Positions 1 through 10,908 of a stretch of 64,000 bases of DNA are shown here, piece after piece. The stretch's first letter is position 1. Each line of letters begins with the position of its first letter. The position numbers were made by a program, and so were the translations under genes. The stretch comes from Dehalococcoidia bacterium (GTDB lineage Bacteria; Chloroflexota; Dehalococcoidia; Bin125), in NCBI GenBank assembly GCA_022826965.1, contig JAJDTU010000010.1, positions 62,001-126,000 of the forward strand, given 5' to 3'. The notes under the pieces are model-generated. The model was not told the DNA's origin and searched no databases. It saw nothing but the letters and a program-made list of their open reading frames with translations.

Positions 1-180
1 GTTCGGGTGATGGTCGAGCTTCTCAGCCAGCAACGCGACCGACGACATAAAGCCGAATGCGGCCACGAAGTTGTCGAACTGGAACTCGCGGGTCAGCGAG
101 CCGTCCTCGTAACCCCAGCCGGGTATCTCGGACAGCCGACCGCTAATCTCGGAATCATCCAGCTTGCGTCGCTCCGGCAT
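1..180 (-). CDS. pterin-4a-carbinolamine dehydratase, 3' end cut by window edge
   Basis: Reading the minus strand from the ATG at 180 gives 60 open codons that run off the left edge. The translation starts MPERRKLDDSEISGRLSEIP and the last visible residues are LAEKLDHHPN. The family's conserved His-His-Pro motif (usually HHPE) and the N-terminal W-x-Y segment (GWGYEDGSLTREFQF) identify a PhhB/DCoH-type 4a-hydroxytetrahydrobiopterin dehydratase, which recycles pterin cofactor in the cytosol. About 35-40 C-terminal residues are missing, which fits a family length near 95-100. An aGGGGAGGc-like purine stretch just upstream (182-190, minus strand) serves as ribosome binding site. It is divergent from the PPOX gene at 233 and shares its 52-bp promoter region. 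Confidence 0.85.
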   Translation of the reverse strand, partial: MPERRKLDDSEISGRLSEIPGWGYEDGSLTREFQFDNFVAAFGFMSSVALLAEKLDHHPN

Positions 181-232
181 AGCAGCCTCCCCTGTGAAAT
201 CACGGTGGACGTGCCGCGAGTATAGGTAGCCG

Positions 233-682
233 ATGGCATCGCTCGACGACGTCCGCACGACGCTTGAGACCGCGCGTCACGGCTATCTGTCCACGGCATC
301 GGCTGAGGGCGATCCGCATCTGCAACCGGTTGTCTTCCAGATCGTTGGAGACTCCATCTACATCGCGATCGATGAGAAACCGAAGACGACGCTGCGGCTG
401 AGGCGGCTGACCAATATCGAGTCCAACCCACGGTTCGCGCTGCTGGTCGACCACTATGACGACGACTGGGACCGGCTCTGGTGGATCCTCCTGCGCGGTC
501 CGGCGGACGTGCTCTGGCCATCGGAAGGGCGCGCCGACGAGGCGAACGAGGTGATCGCTGCGTTGCGGGCCAAGTACTCGCAGTACACCTCGATGGGGCT
601 TGAAGAGCGCCCGTTGCTCAAGCTGACACCGGATCGCGTCACACGCTGGGCGGCCTCAGGCAGCTTCAAGGTTGGCGAGTGA
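233..682 (+). CDS. PPOX-class F420- or FMN-dependent split-barrel protein
   Basis: 149 residues with the pyridoxamine-phosphate-oxidase-like flavin/deazaflavin split-barrel fold. The opening ARHGYLSTASAEGDPHLQPV matches the start of TIGR03668/Rv0121-type proteins. KTTLRLRRLTNIESNPR is the typical phosphate-binding basic segment, and VDHYDDDWDRLWWILLRG is the conserved second barrel strand region. Such proteins usually bind coenzyme F420 (some bind FMN or heme) and reduce small substrates; the substrate here is unknown. It starts 52 bp from the divergent pterin dehydratase and ends 13 bp before the convergent SDR at 696. The family call is firm; cofactor identity is inferred from similarity to the actinobacterial group. 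Confidence 0.8.
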   Translation: MASLDDVRTTLETARHGYLSTASAEGDPHLQPVVFQIVGDSIYIAIDEKPKTTLRLRRLTNIESNPRFALLVDHYDDDWDRLWWILLRGPADVLWPSEGRADEANEVIAALRAKYSQYTSMGLEERPLLKLTPDRVTRWAASGSFKVGE

Positions 683-695
683 CGAGCTGTTGGAG

Positions 696-1487
696 CTACC
701 TCCAGTCCCTGCCGGTGATCTGGTTGTAGCGGGCGTCGGGACCGGTCCAGCCTCCGTCGACGACCAGCTTCTGTCCAGTGATCAGCGCGGAGGCGTCCGA
801 GGCCAGGAACAGGGCCGCGTTGGCGATGTCGATCGCTTCTCCCGATCGTCCGATCGGGTGCATCTTCGCCCAGTCTTGCCTTGACCGCTCGACCCGCTCT
901 TCGCTCAGCCAGCCCTGACCGGTTGCGATGCCGCCGGGACAGATGCAGTTGATCCGGATGCCTTTGGACGCCCATTCGCCGGCCGCCGCCTGAACCATGG
1001 CGATCACCGCGCCCTTGGATGCGCAGTAGGCCGCCATCCCGGCCAGGCCGACCAGACCGGCGACCGAGGCTGTCGCAATGATCGAGCCGCCACCGGCGCG
1101 CTCCAGGTGGGGGATGCCGTACTTCATGCCCAGCCAGACGCCGCGGATGTTGACGTCCGAGACCAGGTCGTAGGTATGTTCCGGACACTCCAGCACGCTG
1201 CCCTCGGGCGGTCCAACTCCGGCATTGTTGTAGATCACGTCGACACGGCCCCAGGCTTCATCGGCGGCCGAGAACATGCCCTGCACGTCCTCGCCGTTGC
1301 GCACGTCGGTCTCGACGTACAACGCAGCGTCGCCGATGTCTGAAGCGACCCATGGTCCTCGCTCCGCGTTGCGATCCGCGATCAGGACCTGTGCTCCTTC
1401 GGAGGCGAAGAGCCGCGCCGTCGCCTCGCCGATGCCCGAGGCTCCCCCGGTGATGACTGCGACCTTGCCGTTCAGTCGATCGGCCAT
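696..1487 (-). CDS. short-chain dehydrogenase/reductase (tandem copy 1)
   Basis: 263-residue classical SDR. TGGASGIG at residues 13-20 binds the dinucleotide, Asp38 at the end of strand beta-2 (LIADRN) predicts NAD(H) over NADP(H), NNAG lies at 87-90, and Ser141, Tyr154 and Lys158 form the catalytic set. The C-terminus has the usual GQKLVVDGGW. A GAGAGGAA ribosome site precedes the ATG. It is the last gene of a minus-strand run and lies 12 bp after the next SDR, to which it is nearly identical over long stretches. It probably oxidises a secondary alcohol or hydroxyacyl intermediate made upstream in the CoA-transferase operon; the substrate is not determinable. Confidence 0.9.
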   Translation of the reverse strand: MADRLNGKVAVITGGASGIGEATARLFASEGAQVLIADRNAERGPWVASDIGDAALYVETDVRNGEDVQGMFSAADEAWGRVDVIYNNAGVGPPEGSVLECPEHTYDLVSDVNIRGVWLGMKYGIPHLERAGGGSIIATASVAGLVGLAGMAAYCASKGAVIAMVQAAAGEWASKGIRINCICPGGIATGQGWLSEERVERSRQDWAKMHPIGRSGEAIDIANAALFLASDASALITGQKLVVDGGWTGPDARYNQITGRDWR

Positions 1488-1499
1488 GATCCGTTCCTC

Positions 1500-2297
1500 T
1501 CAGCCCTGCGAATACTGAGGTCCCATGACCTGGACGTAGCGGTCGTCGAGGCTGGTCCAGCCGCCGTCGACGACCAGCTTTTGCCCCGTGATGAGCGATG
1601 ATGCGTCCGAGGCCAGGAAGAGCGCGGCGTTGGCGATGTCGATCGCCTCACCGGAGCGGCGCACCGGGTTGTACTGCGCCATGAACTCGCGCGACTGGTC
1701 GATCTGGTCTTCGCTGCGCGTTCCCTGACCGGTCGCGATGTTGCCCGGCAGGATGCAGTTGATGCGGATGTTCTTCGAGGCCCATTCGCCCGCCGCCGCG
1801 CGGACCATGGCGACCACCGCGCCCTTGGAGGCGCAGTAGGCCGACACTCCCGCCACGCCCGCGATCGCGGCGATCGAGGCGGTGACGATGATCGAACCGC
1901 CGCCTGCCCGTTCCAGGTGCGGGATGCCATACTTCATACCCAGCCAGACGCCGCGGATGTTGACGTCGGAAATCAGGTCGTAGCGCTCCTCGGAGCATTC
2001 GGTCACCCTGCCCTCGGGACCTCCAACGCCGGCGTTGTTGTAGATCACATCCACGCGGCCCCAGGCGTCGTCCGCCACTGCGAACATGCCCTGCACGTCC
2101 TCGCCCGAGCGCACATCGGCCTCGACGAAGCGGGCCGCATCGCCGATCTCGGCCGCGACCTGCGGTCCGCGAGACGTGTTGCGGTCGGCGATGACGACTC
2201 GGGCGCCCTCGGAGGCGAAGAGCCTGGCGCTCGCCTCTCCGAGCCCCGACGCGCCGCCGGTGATGACCGCGACCTTGCCTGCCAGTCGGTCTGCCAT
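1500..2297 (-). CDS. short-chain dehydrogenase/reductase (tandem copy 2)
   Basis: 265 residues from the ATG at 2297. This start is preferred over one seven codons upstream because it has a well-placed GAGAGGAA and aligns with the MADRL start of its neighbour. It has the glycine-rich TGGASGLG, Asp at the end of beta-2 (VIADRN), YNNAG and YCASKG catalytic motifs. The segment NIRGVWLGMKYGIPHLERAG is shared word for word with the SDRs on both sides, so the three genes arose by tandem duplication. Differences concentrate in the C-terminal substrate lid, implying different substrates for the three copies. Confidence 0.9.
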   Translation of the reverse strand: MADRLAGKVAVITGGASGLGEASARLFASEGARVVIADRNTSRGPQVAAEIGDAARFVEADVRSGEDVQGMFAVADDAWGRVDVIYNNAGVGGPEGRVTECSEERYDLISDVNIRGVWLGMKYGIPHLERAGGGSIIVTASIAAIAGVAGVSAYCASKGAVVAMVRAAAGEWASKNIRINCILPGNIATGQGTRSEDQIDQSREFMAQYNPVRRSGEAIDIANAALFLASDASSLITGQKLVVDGGWTSLDDRYVQVMGPQYSQG

Positions 2298-2318
2298 GTC
2301 CGGTTCCTCTCTCGGCAA

Positions 2319-3125
2319 CTAGGAAAAGTCCACGCCGGCAAAATCGGACCAGCGCCCGTCAATCGCCGTCCAGCCGCCGTCGACGACGATCGCCTGCCCG
2401 GTCATGAACGAGGATTCGTCGGAGGCGAGGTAGAGCGCCGCCTGGGCGATGTCGCTGCCCTCACCGGATCGACCGAGCGGGTGCGCGGTGGCGTTCCGTT
2501 CACGTCGCCGGGCCATGCGGTCGGGGTCCTCGGGGCCGCGCGAATTGTCGCCGATCCGAGTCGCGATCGCCCCGGGACAGATGCAGTTGACGCGAATGCC
2601 CGCGGAGGCGAACTCACCGGCAACGGTCCGGGTCAGGGAGATCACGCCGCCCTTGGAGGCGCAGTAGGCGGTAATGCCCGACAAGCCCGAGATACCGGCG
2701 ACCGAGGCGGTGGAGATGATTGAGCCGCCGCCGGCCCGCTCCAGGTGCGGAATCCCGTACTTCATGCCCAGCCACACGCCGCGCAGGTTGATCGCCAGGA
2801 TCTCGTCGAACACCTCTTCGGGGCAGTCGCGGACGTTGTCTTCGCGGCCGCCGATGCCGGCGTTGTTGTAGATGACGTTGACCCCGCCGAAGGCATCGAC
2901 GGCGGCCTGGTACATCGCCTGGACATCCTCGCCCTTGGAGACGTCGCCGGTGAACGCGACCGCCGCCTCGCCGATCGAAGACGCGGCGTCCTCCGCGCGC
3001 TCGGCCCAGCGATCCATGACCAGAACGCGAGCTCCCTCCTGTGCGAACAGTTCTGCCGTCGCGCGACCCATGCCGGAGCCGGCGCCGGTGATCACGGCGA
3101 CCTTGCCATCGAGTAATCCAGCCAT
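2319..3125 (-). CDS. short-chain dehydrogenase/reductase (tandem copy 3)
   Basis: 268 residues from the ATG at 3125, which has a clear GGGAGG ribosome site (minus strand) a few bases upstream. The longer frame upstream of it has no such site. Motifs are TGAGSGMG (cofactor), NNAG, a Ser in STASVAG and YCASKG, with the usual VVDGGW near the end. This is the most divergent of the three tandem SDRs and has a longer C-terminal substrate loop (RGPEDPDRMARRRERNATAH). It is the first SDR after the CaiB pair in the direction of transcription, 96 bp from the CoA-transferase stop, so operon membership is likely but not certain. Confidence 0.9.
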   Translation of the reverse strand: MAGLLDGKVAVITGAGSGMGRATAELFAQEGARVLVMDRWAERAEDAASSIGEAAVAFTGDVSKGEDVQAMYQAAVDAFGGVNVIYNNAGIGGREDNVRDCPEEVFDEILAINLRGVWLGMKYGIPHLERAGGGSIISTASVAGISGLSGITAYCASKGGVISLTRTVAGEFASAGIRVNCICPGAIATRIGDNSRGPEDPDRMARRRERNATAHPLGRSGEGSDIAQAALYLASDESSFMTGQAIVVDGGWTAIDGRWSDFAGVDFS

Positions 3126-3221
3126 CTCAGACCTCCCGCTAGCAGCGCGGCCCGCGCCGCGCACCGTTGGGAGGGTAGAGCTTGCGACGATGTGATGTCG
3201 GAGCGGCCGAAGCCGGAAGGG

Positions 3222-4466
3222 CTACGTCAGCGCATCGGCGATGGCGAGTTCGGCGATATTCTCGTCGTCGTAGCCGAGGATGTCTCGCAGCACGATGTCG
3301 TTGTCGCGGCCGATGGATGGCGCGACAGAGCGATAGCTGGGAGGCGTTTCCGTTAGCTGCCCCTTGGCGGCCTCGAAGGTGGTGGTTCCGTGTTCCGGGT
3401 GTTCCATTTCGATGAAGTGGCCTCGGTGCTGGAACTGTGGATCCTGAGCGGCGGCAGAGCTGTTGGAGACGGCGTGGGCCGGCACGCCGAAGGCCTGGAG
3501 CATGTATTCGATTTCGATCGCGCCGTGTTCGGAGGTCCACGTCGAGACGATGCCGTTGAGTTCGTCCTCGTTGGCCTTGCGGGCGGCGATGTCGGCGAAG
3601 CGGTCGTCGCAGGTCAGTTCGCCCTGCCCCATGGCGGAACAGAGATTGGCCCAATCGCCGTCGTCGCGCACGGCGACGGCGACCCAATCGTCCTCACCGG
3701 ACGCTGCGTAGCATCCGTGTGGGGCCATGTCTGGGTCGGTGTTGCCGACGAGCTGCGGAACACGTCCGTTGACGTGGTAATCGAGCAGTGCCGTGCTCAT
3801 GAAGTGCAGCGAAGACTCCGCCTGAGCCTGGTCGATGTAGAGGCCCTCACCGGTGCGGTCGCGATGGTCGAGCGCGGCGAGGATGGTGGGCAGCGCGAAT
3901 CGCGGTGAGAGGTAGTCGGTGTAGGCGGAGTAGGGACCGATCGGGGAGCCGCCGGGATTGCCGGCGAGCGCGATGTAGCCGCCGATCGCCGCACCCATGG
4001 TTCCAAATCCCGCGACCCTGGAGAGCGGCCCTTCCTGCCCAAAGAGGCAGGTGGAGAGCATGATCAGTTCCGGCTTGATTCGCTTGAGCGAGTCGTAGTC
4101 CATGCCCCAGGCGCGCATCGCGCGGGGTGAGAACGACTCGGTCAGTACGTCACACCATTTGATCAGGTCGAGCAGGACATCACGGCCGGCATCGGTGCCG
4201 AGATTGAGTGAGAGTCCGAGCTTGTTGATGTTCATGTTGCTGAACAGGCCGGAGTGGTCGGGACCCTGTCCGTTGTTGTGATACGGCCCGATTCCGCGCG
4301 CCGTCTCGATCCGATTGGCGGACTCGACGCGCACGACGGTTGCGCCGAAGTCGGCCATCGCGCGGGTCGCGGTTGGCCCGGCCACGACCCACATCAGGTC
4401 GAGCACCTTGAGTCCGGCCAGCGCGCCCTCGGTCGGAATCCCGGGAGTGTTGCTGAGCGTTGTCAT
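3222..4466 (-). CDS. class III CoA-transferase (CaiB/BaiF), nucleophile present
   Basis: 414 residues. It has the N-terminal CaiB Rossmann segment (GLKVLDL...AGPTATRAMADFGATVVRVE), the NMNINKLGLSLNL strand and the family's GEGLYIDQAQAES helix. Asp184 (in YTDYLSP) sits 22 residues before the GxG of that helix, the position of the catalytic Asp that forms the aspartyl-CoA thioester in formyl-CoA transferase and CaiB. Its ATG directly abuts the stop of the preceding CoA-transferase gene at 4467, so the two are translationally coupled. It moves CoA between carboxylic acids; donor and acceptor are unknown. The partner gene lacks the Asp. Confidence 0.9.
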   Translation of the reverse strand: MTTLSNTPGIPTEGALAGLKVLDLMWVVAGPTATRAMADFGATVVRVESANRIETARGIGPYHNNGQGPDHSGLFSNMNINKLGLSLNLGTDAGRDVLLDLIKWCDVLTESFSPRAMRAWGMDYDSLKRIKPELIMLSTCLFGQEGPLSRVAGFGTMGAAIGGYIALAGNPGGSPIGPYSAYTDYLSPRFALPTILAALDHRDRTGEGLYIDQAQAESSLHFMSTALLDYHVNGRVPQLVGNTDPDMAPHGCYAASGEDDWVAVAVRDDGDWANLCSAMGQGELTCDDRFADIAARKANEDELNGIVSTWTSEHGAIEIEYMLQAFGVPAHAVSNSSAAAQDPQFQHRGHFIEMEHPEHGTTTFEAAKGQLTETPPSYRSVAPSIGRDNDIVLRDILGYDDENIAELAIADALT

Positions 4467-5708
4467 CTAGATCACCCCACGTTCCCGCAGGTCGCTGAGC
4501 GCGTCTTCGTCGAGACCGAGTTCCGCGTAGACCTCGGCGTTGTGTTCGCCGAGGGTAGGCGCGCGGCGGCGGTACTCGATCTGATTGTCGGAGAGTTTGA
4601 CGAACGGCCCCGGGAACCGTACCGGTTCGGGCCAGCCGGGCATTTCGTGTTCGCGCCAGAACTCCCTGGCCTCGAACTGCTCGGAGTTGGCGACCTCGTC
4701 GACGGTCGTGACCGGAACGATGAGCAGCGACCGCGACTGCGCCTCGTCGAACAACTCGGCGCGAGTGCGCTGCTTCAGGAACGCGCCGACCACGTCCATC
4801 AGCCGAGCCCAGTCGGAGAGCGGTCGCGCGCCGGAAATGAACTCCGCGCCCAGACCGATCCAGTCGAGGTCGCGGTCTTCCAGCGTGCACTCGCCTTCGT
4901 CGTACATCCAGTTGAACAAGCGCTGGGAGAAGGGGCCGATGCCCGAACCGAAGAGGAAGGTCAGCGAGATGTAGCCGTCGGCGACTTCCCAGATCAGTTT
5001 GCCCGTGAACGGACCGACGGCCATGCCCCCGGCGACTCGCGCGGTCTCGGCAGCGCCGATCGAGGCGGCGAGGTTGGCCGACATCGTGGCGGCAGCGACG
5101 GATTGCTGCGCGGAGATATCGATGTACTGTCCGCGGCCGATCTGACTCCGCGCGCGCAGCGCGATCATCGCCGCGATCGCGGCTTCGCCGCAGGCGTGGC
5201 TCCAGGCTTGCGGTACCGAGACACGGACGGGCGCTTCACCGGCGCCGCCCGAGAGAATCAGTGGGCCGCCGGCGGCCATCAGGATCAGGTCCGTCGCTTC
5301 GTACCCGGCCTTCGGTCCGGTCTGCCCGAAGGCGGAGATCGATGTGTAGATCAGGTCGTCGTGGTTGGTTGACAGGTCGTCGTAGCCCAATCCGCGAGCG
5401 GTCATCGCGCCGGGGTCGTCGGATTCGAGGACGAAATCGGCGCCGGCTGCGAGCTGATGGACCAGCGCCTGGCCGTCGGGATGATCGAGATTGCAGGTGA
5501 TCCCGCGCTTGTTGCGGGCATAGGCCCACCAGAAGAGGGAGCGGTCCGGCCCGGGATCGTCGCCGGCGAACGGCCCGATCGAGCGCGCTGATGAGCCCTG
5601 CGGCGGCTCAATCGCGATGACATCCGCGCCCAGATCAGCCAGGATCTGGCCGGTCAGCATGCCGCGCTGATCGGTCAGATCCAATACGCGGTACGGCGTC
5701 AACAACAT
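4467..5708 (-). CDS. CaiB/BaiF-like protein lacking the Asp nucleophile
   Basis: 413 residues of CaiB/BaiF fold: RVLDLTDQRGMLTGQILADL, GADVIAIEPPQG, ARNKRGITCNL and the GRGQYIDISAQQS helix. At the position 22 residues before the helix GxG the sequence is PQAWSHACGE, with Trp169 and no acidic residue nearby. Class III chemistry on this polypeptide alone is therefore unlikely. It is the promoter-proximal partner of the Asp-containing gene at 3222, with zero intervening bases, and probably forms a heteromer with it. Known heteromeric class III enzymes such as benzylsuccinate CoA-transferase BbsEF are precedents for two-subunit organisation. Confidence 0.88.
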   Translation of the reverse strand: MLLTPYRVLDLTDQRGMLTGQILADLGADVIAIEPPQGSSARSIGPFAGDDPGPDRSLFWWAYARNKRGITCNLDHPDGQALVHQLAAGADFVLESDDPGAMTARGLGYDDLSTNHDDLIYTSISAFGQTGPKAGYEATDLILMAAGGPLILSGGAGEAPVRVSVPQAWSHACGEAAIAAMIALRARSQIGRGQYIDISAQQSVAAATMSANLAASIGAAETARVAGGMAVGPFTGKLIWEVADGYISLTFLFGSGIGPFSQRLFNWMYDEGECTLEDRDLDWIGLGAEFISGARPLSDWARLMDVVGAFLKQRTRAELFDEAQSRSLLIVPVTTVDEVANSEQFEAREFWREHEMPGWPEPVRFPGPFVKLSDNQIEYRRRAPTLGEHNAEVYAELGLDEDALSDLRERGVI

Positions 5709-5768
5709 CGGGCGACCTCCTCCCGCTCAGCGATCGAAGGGTATCGCAACCAGATGGAGGTCGGCGGG

Positions 5769-6839
5769 CTACTGCAACGCGCCCGAACCGCTGATCTCCC
5801 ACGTTTCCTCGACGAGCCCGCCGCGATGCGCATGCAGCGTTCGATGCAGGAGCACGGTGCTGTCCGAGTAGTGAGGGATCATCTCGACACGGTCGCCTGT
5901 GGTCACCGGCTCGCCGCCCTCCCGCGAGAGGTGTGTGTGCTCCGCGCTCAGACCAACGCAACTCCAGCCGTTCGGATTGACCACCGAAGGCAAGCCGGTG
6001 TGTCGACCGGTCGATTTCCAGCCGGCGTCTCCTGCGGCCCGGTACGGGTTGGCCGCGGACACCACCTGACAGATGAGGCTCAGGGCTCGACGATGACCGC
6101 CCACACCCATCAGCTCATAGGTCAGATCCATCAATGCGGCTCCTCCCGCCTGGAGTTCGTTCAGAACGCCTTGCTCGAGCACATATCGGTAGTTGCCGCT
6201 GCCACCGCCTGAGAGCACCGCAATCTCGTGACCGTCGGCGAGGCAGAGCTGATTCGCCTTCGCCAGGATCGATGCTGAAGCCGCAGTTTCTCGTTCTTTC
6301 TCCTCATCCGGCAGCCCCATGACGTGACCTTCGTAGCCCATCAGGCCTCGGAGTCGGACCGCCGGCAGGTCTCCGATCAACGTGCAGAGCGCAGGCGCCC
6401 CCTCTGGCGTGACGCCGCAGCGGTGCAGATTGACGTCGATGTCGACCAGCAGGTCGACCGTCACGCCCGCCGAGTCGGCAGCGGCTGAGATCTCGCGGAT
6501 ATTGGCTGCATCGTCGACCGCGACGCATAGGGTCGCCAGTTTGGCGACCTCGATCAGCCGGGCTACCTTCTGCTCGCCGACGACCTCGTTTGCGATCAGG
6601 ATGTCGGTCACGCCGCCCTCGGCCATGACCAGCGCCTCTGTTGCCTTTGCGCATGTGACGCCGACTGCACCTGCGTCGATCAACCTCAGGGCCATCGCGG
6701 GGGCTTTGCAGGCCTTGACGTGGGGACGCCACGCGATGCCGGCATCGGCGCAGAGCTGTGCCATCAGTGATGCGTTGTGTTCGAGCGCATCCAGATCGAC
6801 CAGTAGCGCCGGTGTGTCCAACTCCCAGATTGAAGTCAT
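5769..6839 (-). CDS. PLP fold-type III D-threonine aldolase / D-serine dehydratase-like enzyme
   Basis: 356 residues with an N-terminal alanine-racemase-like TIM barrel. WELDTPALLVDLDALEHN and WRPHVKACKAPAMA carry the Schiff-base lysine region (RPHxK in this family). The barrel continues with ANEVV, VDIDVNLHRCG, GYEGH and LSGGGSGNY. The C-terminal beta domain has IPHYSDSTV, where the family places its metal ligands (HxC or HxD). These enzymes cleave or dehydrate D-beta-hydroxy amino acids. It lies 60 bp upstream of the CaiB pair on the same strand and may head that operon. It is divergent from the alpha/beta hydrolase at 6888. The exact reaction is uncertain between aldolase and dehydratase. 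Confidence 0.82.
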   Translation of the reverse strand: MTSIWELDTPALLVDLDALEHNASLMAQLCADAGIAWRPHVKACKAPAMALRLIDAGAVGVTCAKATEALVMAEGGVTDILIANEVVGEQKVARLIEVAKLATLCVAVDDAANIREISAAADSAGVTVDLLVDIDVNLHRCGVTPEGAPALCTLIGDLPAVRLRGLMGYEGHVMGLPDEEKERETAASASILAKANQLCLADGHEIAVLSGGGSGNYRYVLEQGVLNELQAGGAALMDLTYELMGVGGHRRALSLICQVVSAANPYRAAGDAGWKSTGRHTGLPSVVNPNGWSCVGLSAEHTHLSREGGEPVTTGDRVEMIPHYSDSTVLLHRTLHAHRGGLVEETWEISGSGALQ

Positions 6840-6887
6840 AGCATGCTCCCTGTCGAAGACAGTCGAATCCTAACGAAACACGGACCG

Positions 6888-7643
6888 ATGCCCTTTGCCC
6901 GGATTGATGGCTTGCAACTCTTCTATCACGAACAGGGACCGAACGATCCGGACGCTCCGACGATCGTTTTCGTCCACGGAACGCAGGGCAACGCCTCACT
7001 GTGGGCAGCGCTGATCGATGTGCTGTCGGACCGCTTCCGCTGCGCCGCGCTCAACCATCGCGGGCGGCCGCCGTCGGAGTCTCCGGACGATCCGTCGCTC
7101 TACAGCATCGAGCAATTCGCCGACGATCAGGCGGCGTTCATCGAGCAGCGCGGATATCGCAACATCACGAAGATTGGCTGGTCGCTCGGCGTGCGGACGA
7201 CGCTGGCCTACCTGCAGCGTCACGGATCGAAGCGCGTCGGACAGGCGATTCTCGTCGCAGGCCCGCCATCGCCGAACTTCGGGGGCCAGCCGTTGACGCC
7301 GCCCGACCAGGAGGCGCCGCCCCGCGAGGTCTGGGGTCAGCAATTCCGAGCTTCGACCGAGGCGTGCTGGGAAGGGTCGCAGCATTCGCGCGCCACGTGT
7401 GATCTGGAAGGTGCGCTTGCCCACATCGACGTACCGGTGGCGATATTCCCCGGACGCCACGATCCGATCTGCCCTCACGCGGCGGCCGAGTTTATGGCCC
7501 GCGAGATCCCGAACGCGACGCTCAGGACGTTTGAGGAGTCCGGGCATGCGCCGCTGGTCACGGAAGCGGATCGGTTTGTCGAGGAGACCGTCGCCTTCAT
7601 CGAGCGCTGCGAAGCAGCGCGCATGGCGGTCGAGGCTGACTAG
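6888..7643 (+). CDS. alpha/beta hydrolase
   Basis: 251 residues if started at the ATG at 6888 (MPFARIDGLQLFYHEQG), the usual N-terminus of the family; an in-frame ATG at 6843 would add 15 residues that look like leader sequence. It shows VFVHGTQGNASLW (oxyanion HG), the nucleophile elbow GWSLG, Asp in GRHDPICP and His in SGHAPL, a complete Ser-Asp-His triad. It resembles haloperoxidase or enol-lactone hydrolase-like esterases. No substrate can be inferred. It is divergent from the PLP enzyme and followed by a 180-bp gap before katG. Confidence 0.85.
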   Translation: MPFARIDGLQLFYHEQGPNDPDAPTIVFVHGTQGNASLWAALIDVLSDRFRCAALNHRGRPPSESPDDPSLYSIEQFADDQAAFIEQRGYRNITKIGWSLGVRTTLAYLQRHGSKRVGQAILVAGPPSPNFGGQPLTPPDQEAPPREVWGQQFRASTEACWEGSQHSRATCDLEGALAHIDVPVAIFPGRHDPICPHAAAEFMAREIPNATLRTFEESGHAPLVTEADRFVEETVAFIERCEAARMAVEAD

Positions 7644-7695
7644 TTATCCCCTAGACAAACGGTGGGCTGAATCGTCGCCTCCCGGCTGTGTCAGG

Positions 7696-7715
7696 CGGCT
7701 TATCCGGCTAAGCCG
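7696..7715. repeat. inverted repeat in hydrolase-katG intergenic region
   Basis: CGGCTTA at 7696-7702 is perfectly complementary to TAAGCCG at 7709-7715 around a 6-nt loop. It lies 53 bp after the hydrolase stop and about 110 bp before katG. No T-run follows, so it is either a weak terminator on the plus strand or an operator upstream of katG. No FurA or OxyR gene is adjacent. Confidence 0.45.
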
Positions 7716-7757
7716 ATCGGGCGCGATGATACGCTGAATCCAACAAGAAGCGACTGA

Positions 7758-9995
<2,238 letters not shown>

Positions 9996-10011
9996 CGGAC
10001 GTCCACCGGAC

Positions 10012-10028
10012 CTCCCCCCACGGGGGAG
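10012..10028. terminator. GC-rich hairpin between convergent katG and sulfurtransferase
   Basis: CTCCCCC at 10012-10018 pairs perfectly with GGGGGAG at 10022-10028 around CAC. It sits in the 40 bp between the ends of katG (plus) and the sulfurtransferase gene (minus), so it could act as a bidirectional terminator. It also matches the short hairpins at 17259 and 57168 and belongs to the same dispersed repeat group. Confidence 0.6.
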
Positions 10029-10035
10029 TTCTCGC

Positions 10036-10908
10036 TCAGTCCACGACCAGCGGTAGCGACTCGTCGGCCGCGTATTCCGACATTGACGCGTCGTACACGG
10101 CGACGTTCTCGTAGCCGAGCAGGCTGAGCACCAACGCGTCGTTCGAGGCCGCGATGCCGCCGCCGCAATAAGTCACGACTCGCTGCGACTTGTCCGGCGC
10201 GACCTCGGCGAACATGCCGGCCAGTTCCTTCGATGGTCGGTAGAGTCCGGTGTCGGGGTCAATCAACTCCATCGCCGGCACATTGGTCGCTCCCGGGATG
10301 TGTCCTGCGCGACCGTAGGTCCGACCGCCGTCGGCGCCCGAGTGCTGGTCTCGGCCGAGTGCGTTGATCAGGCAGCTCCCGCCCGACTCGACGAATGCAC
10401 TGACCTCGGCCAGATCAGCGAAGCGGTCAAGGTCGGCTGTCGGAGCGAACGTGCTCGGAGCGTAGGTTGCCTCGGCCGTTGACGCGGCTCGGCCCTCGTC
10501 CGACCAGCGACGCCAACCACCGTCCAGCACGGCGGCGTTCTTGCAGCCCATCGACTGGAACATCCACCACAGCCGCGCCGCCCACATCGAGCCGAGGCGG
10601 TCGTAGAGGATCAGCTTCGACGATTCCGAGATACCGTGGCGGCCGGCCGCATCAGCGAACGCCTCCGCCGAGGGCATCATGAAGCGCAGGCGCTGGTCGT
10701 TGTCGGAGAAGTCGGCCTGGAGATCGAGGAATCCGGCCCCGGGGATGTGTCCCGACTCGTACTCGGCTCGCCCGGATTCGACTCGGTAACCGCCTCCGTC
10801 ACGTGGACGGAGGAAGACGGTCGACTCGAAGACGCGGACGTCCGGGTCCTCCAGGTGCTGCGCCAGCCAATCGGTCGAGACCAGGTATTCGGGATGCGCG
10901 AACGCCAT
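10036..10908 (-). CDS. sseA: thiosulfate / 3-mercaptopyruvate sulfurtransferase (two rhodanese domains)
   Basis: 290 residues with two rhodanese domains. The N-terminal one is structural and begins YLVSTDWLAQHLEDPDVRVF. The C-terminal one (from about residue 160) carries the persulfide-forming Cys248 in TYCGGGIAAS. GHIPGA occurs in both halves, as expected for the duplicated fold. The enzyme transfers a sulfane sulfur from thiosulfate or 3-mercaptopyruvate to cyanide or thiol acceptors. The active loop CGGGIA is intermediate between the rhodanese type (CRKGV/T) and the mercaptopyruvate type (CGSGVTA), nearer the latter. It is divergent from the alpha/beta hydrolase at 11027. Confidence 0.92.
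   Translation of the reverse strand: MAFAHPEYLVSTDWLAQHLEDPDVRVFESTVFLRPRDGGGYRVESGRAEYESGHIPGAGFLDLQADFSDNDQRLRFMMPSAEAFADAAGRHGISESSKLILYDRLGSMWAARLWWMFQSMGCKNAAVLDGGWRRWSDEGRAASTAEATYAPSTFAPTADLDRFADLAEVSAFVESGGSCLINALGRDQHSGADGGRTYGRAGHIPGATNVPAMELIDPDTGLYRPSKELAGMFAEVAPDKSQRVVTYCGGGIAASNDALVLSLLGYENVAVYDASMSEYAADESLPLVVD

Noticed and set aside
4180-4890. Long Arg-rich frames antisense or out of frame to CaiB, katG, SDR and other genes
   Set aside because: Typical of high-GC coding DNA: Arg/Ala/Pro-rich, no motifs, and fully inside well-supported genes.
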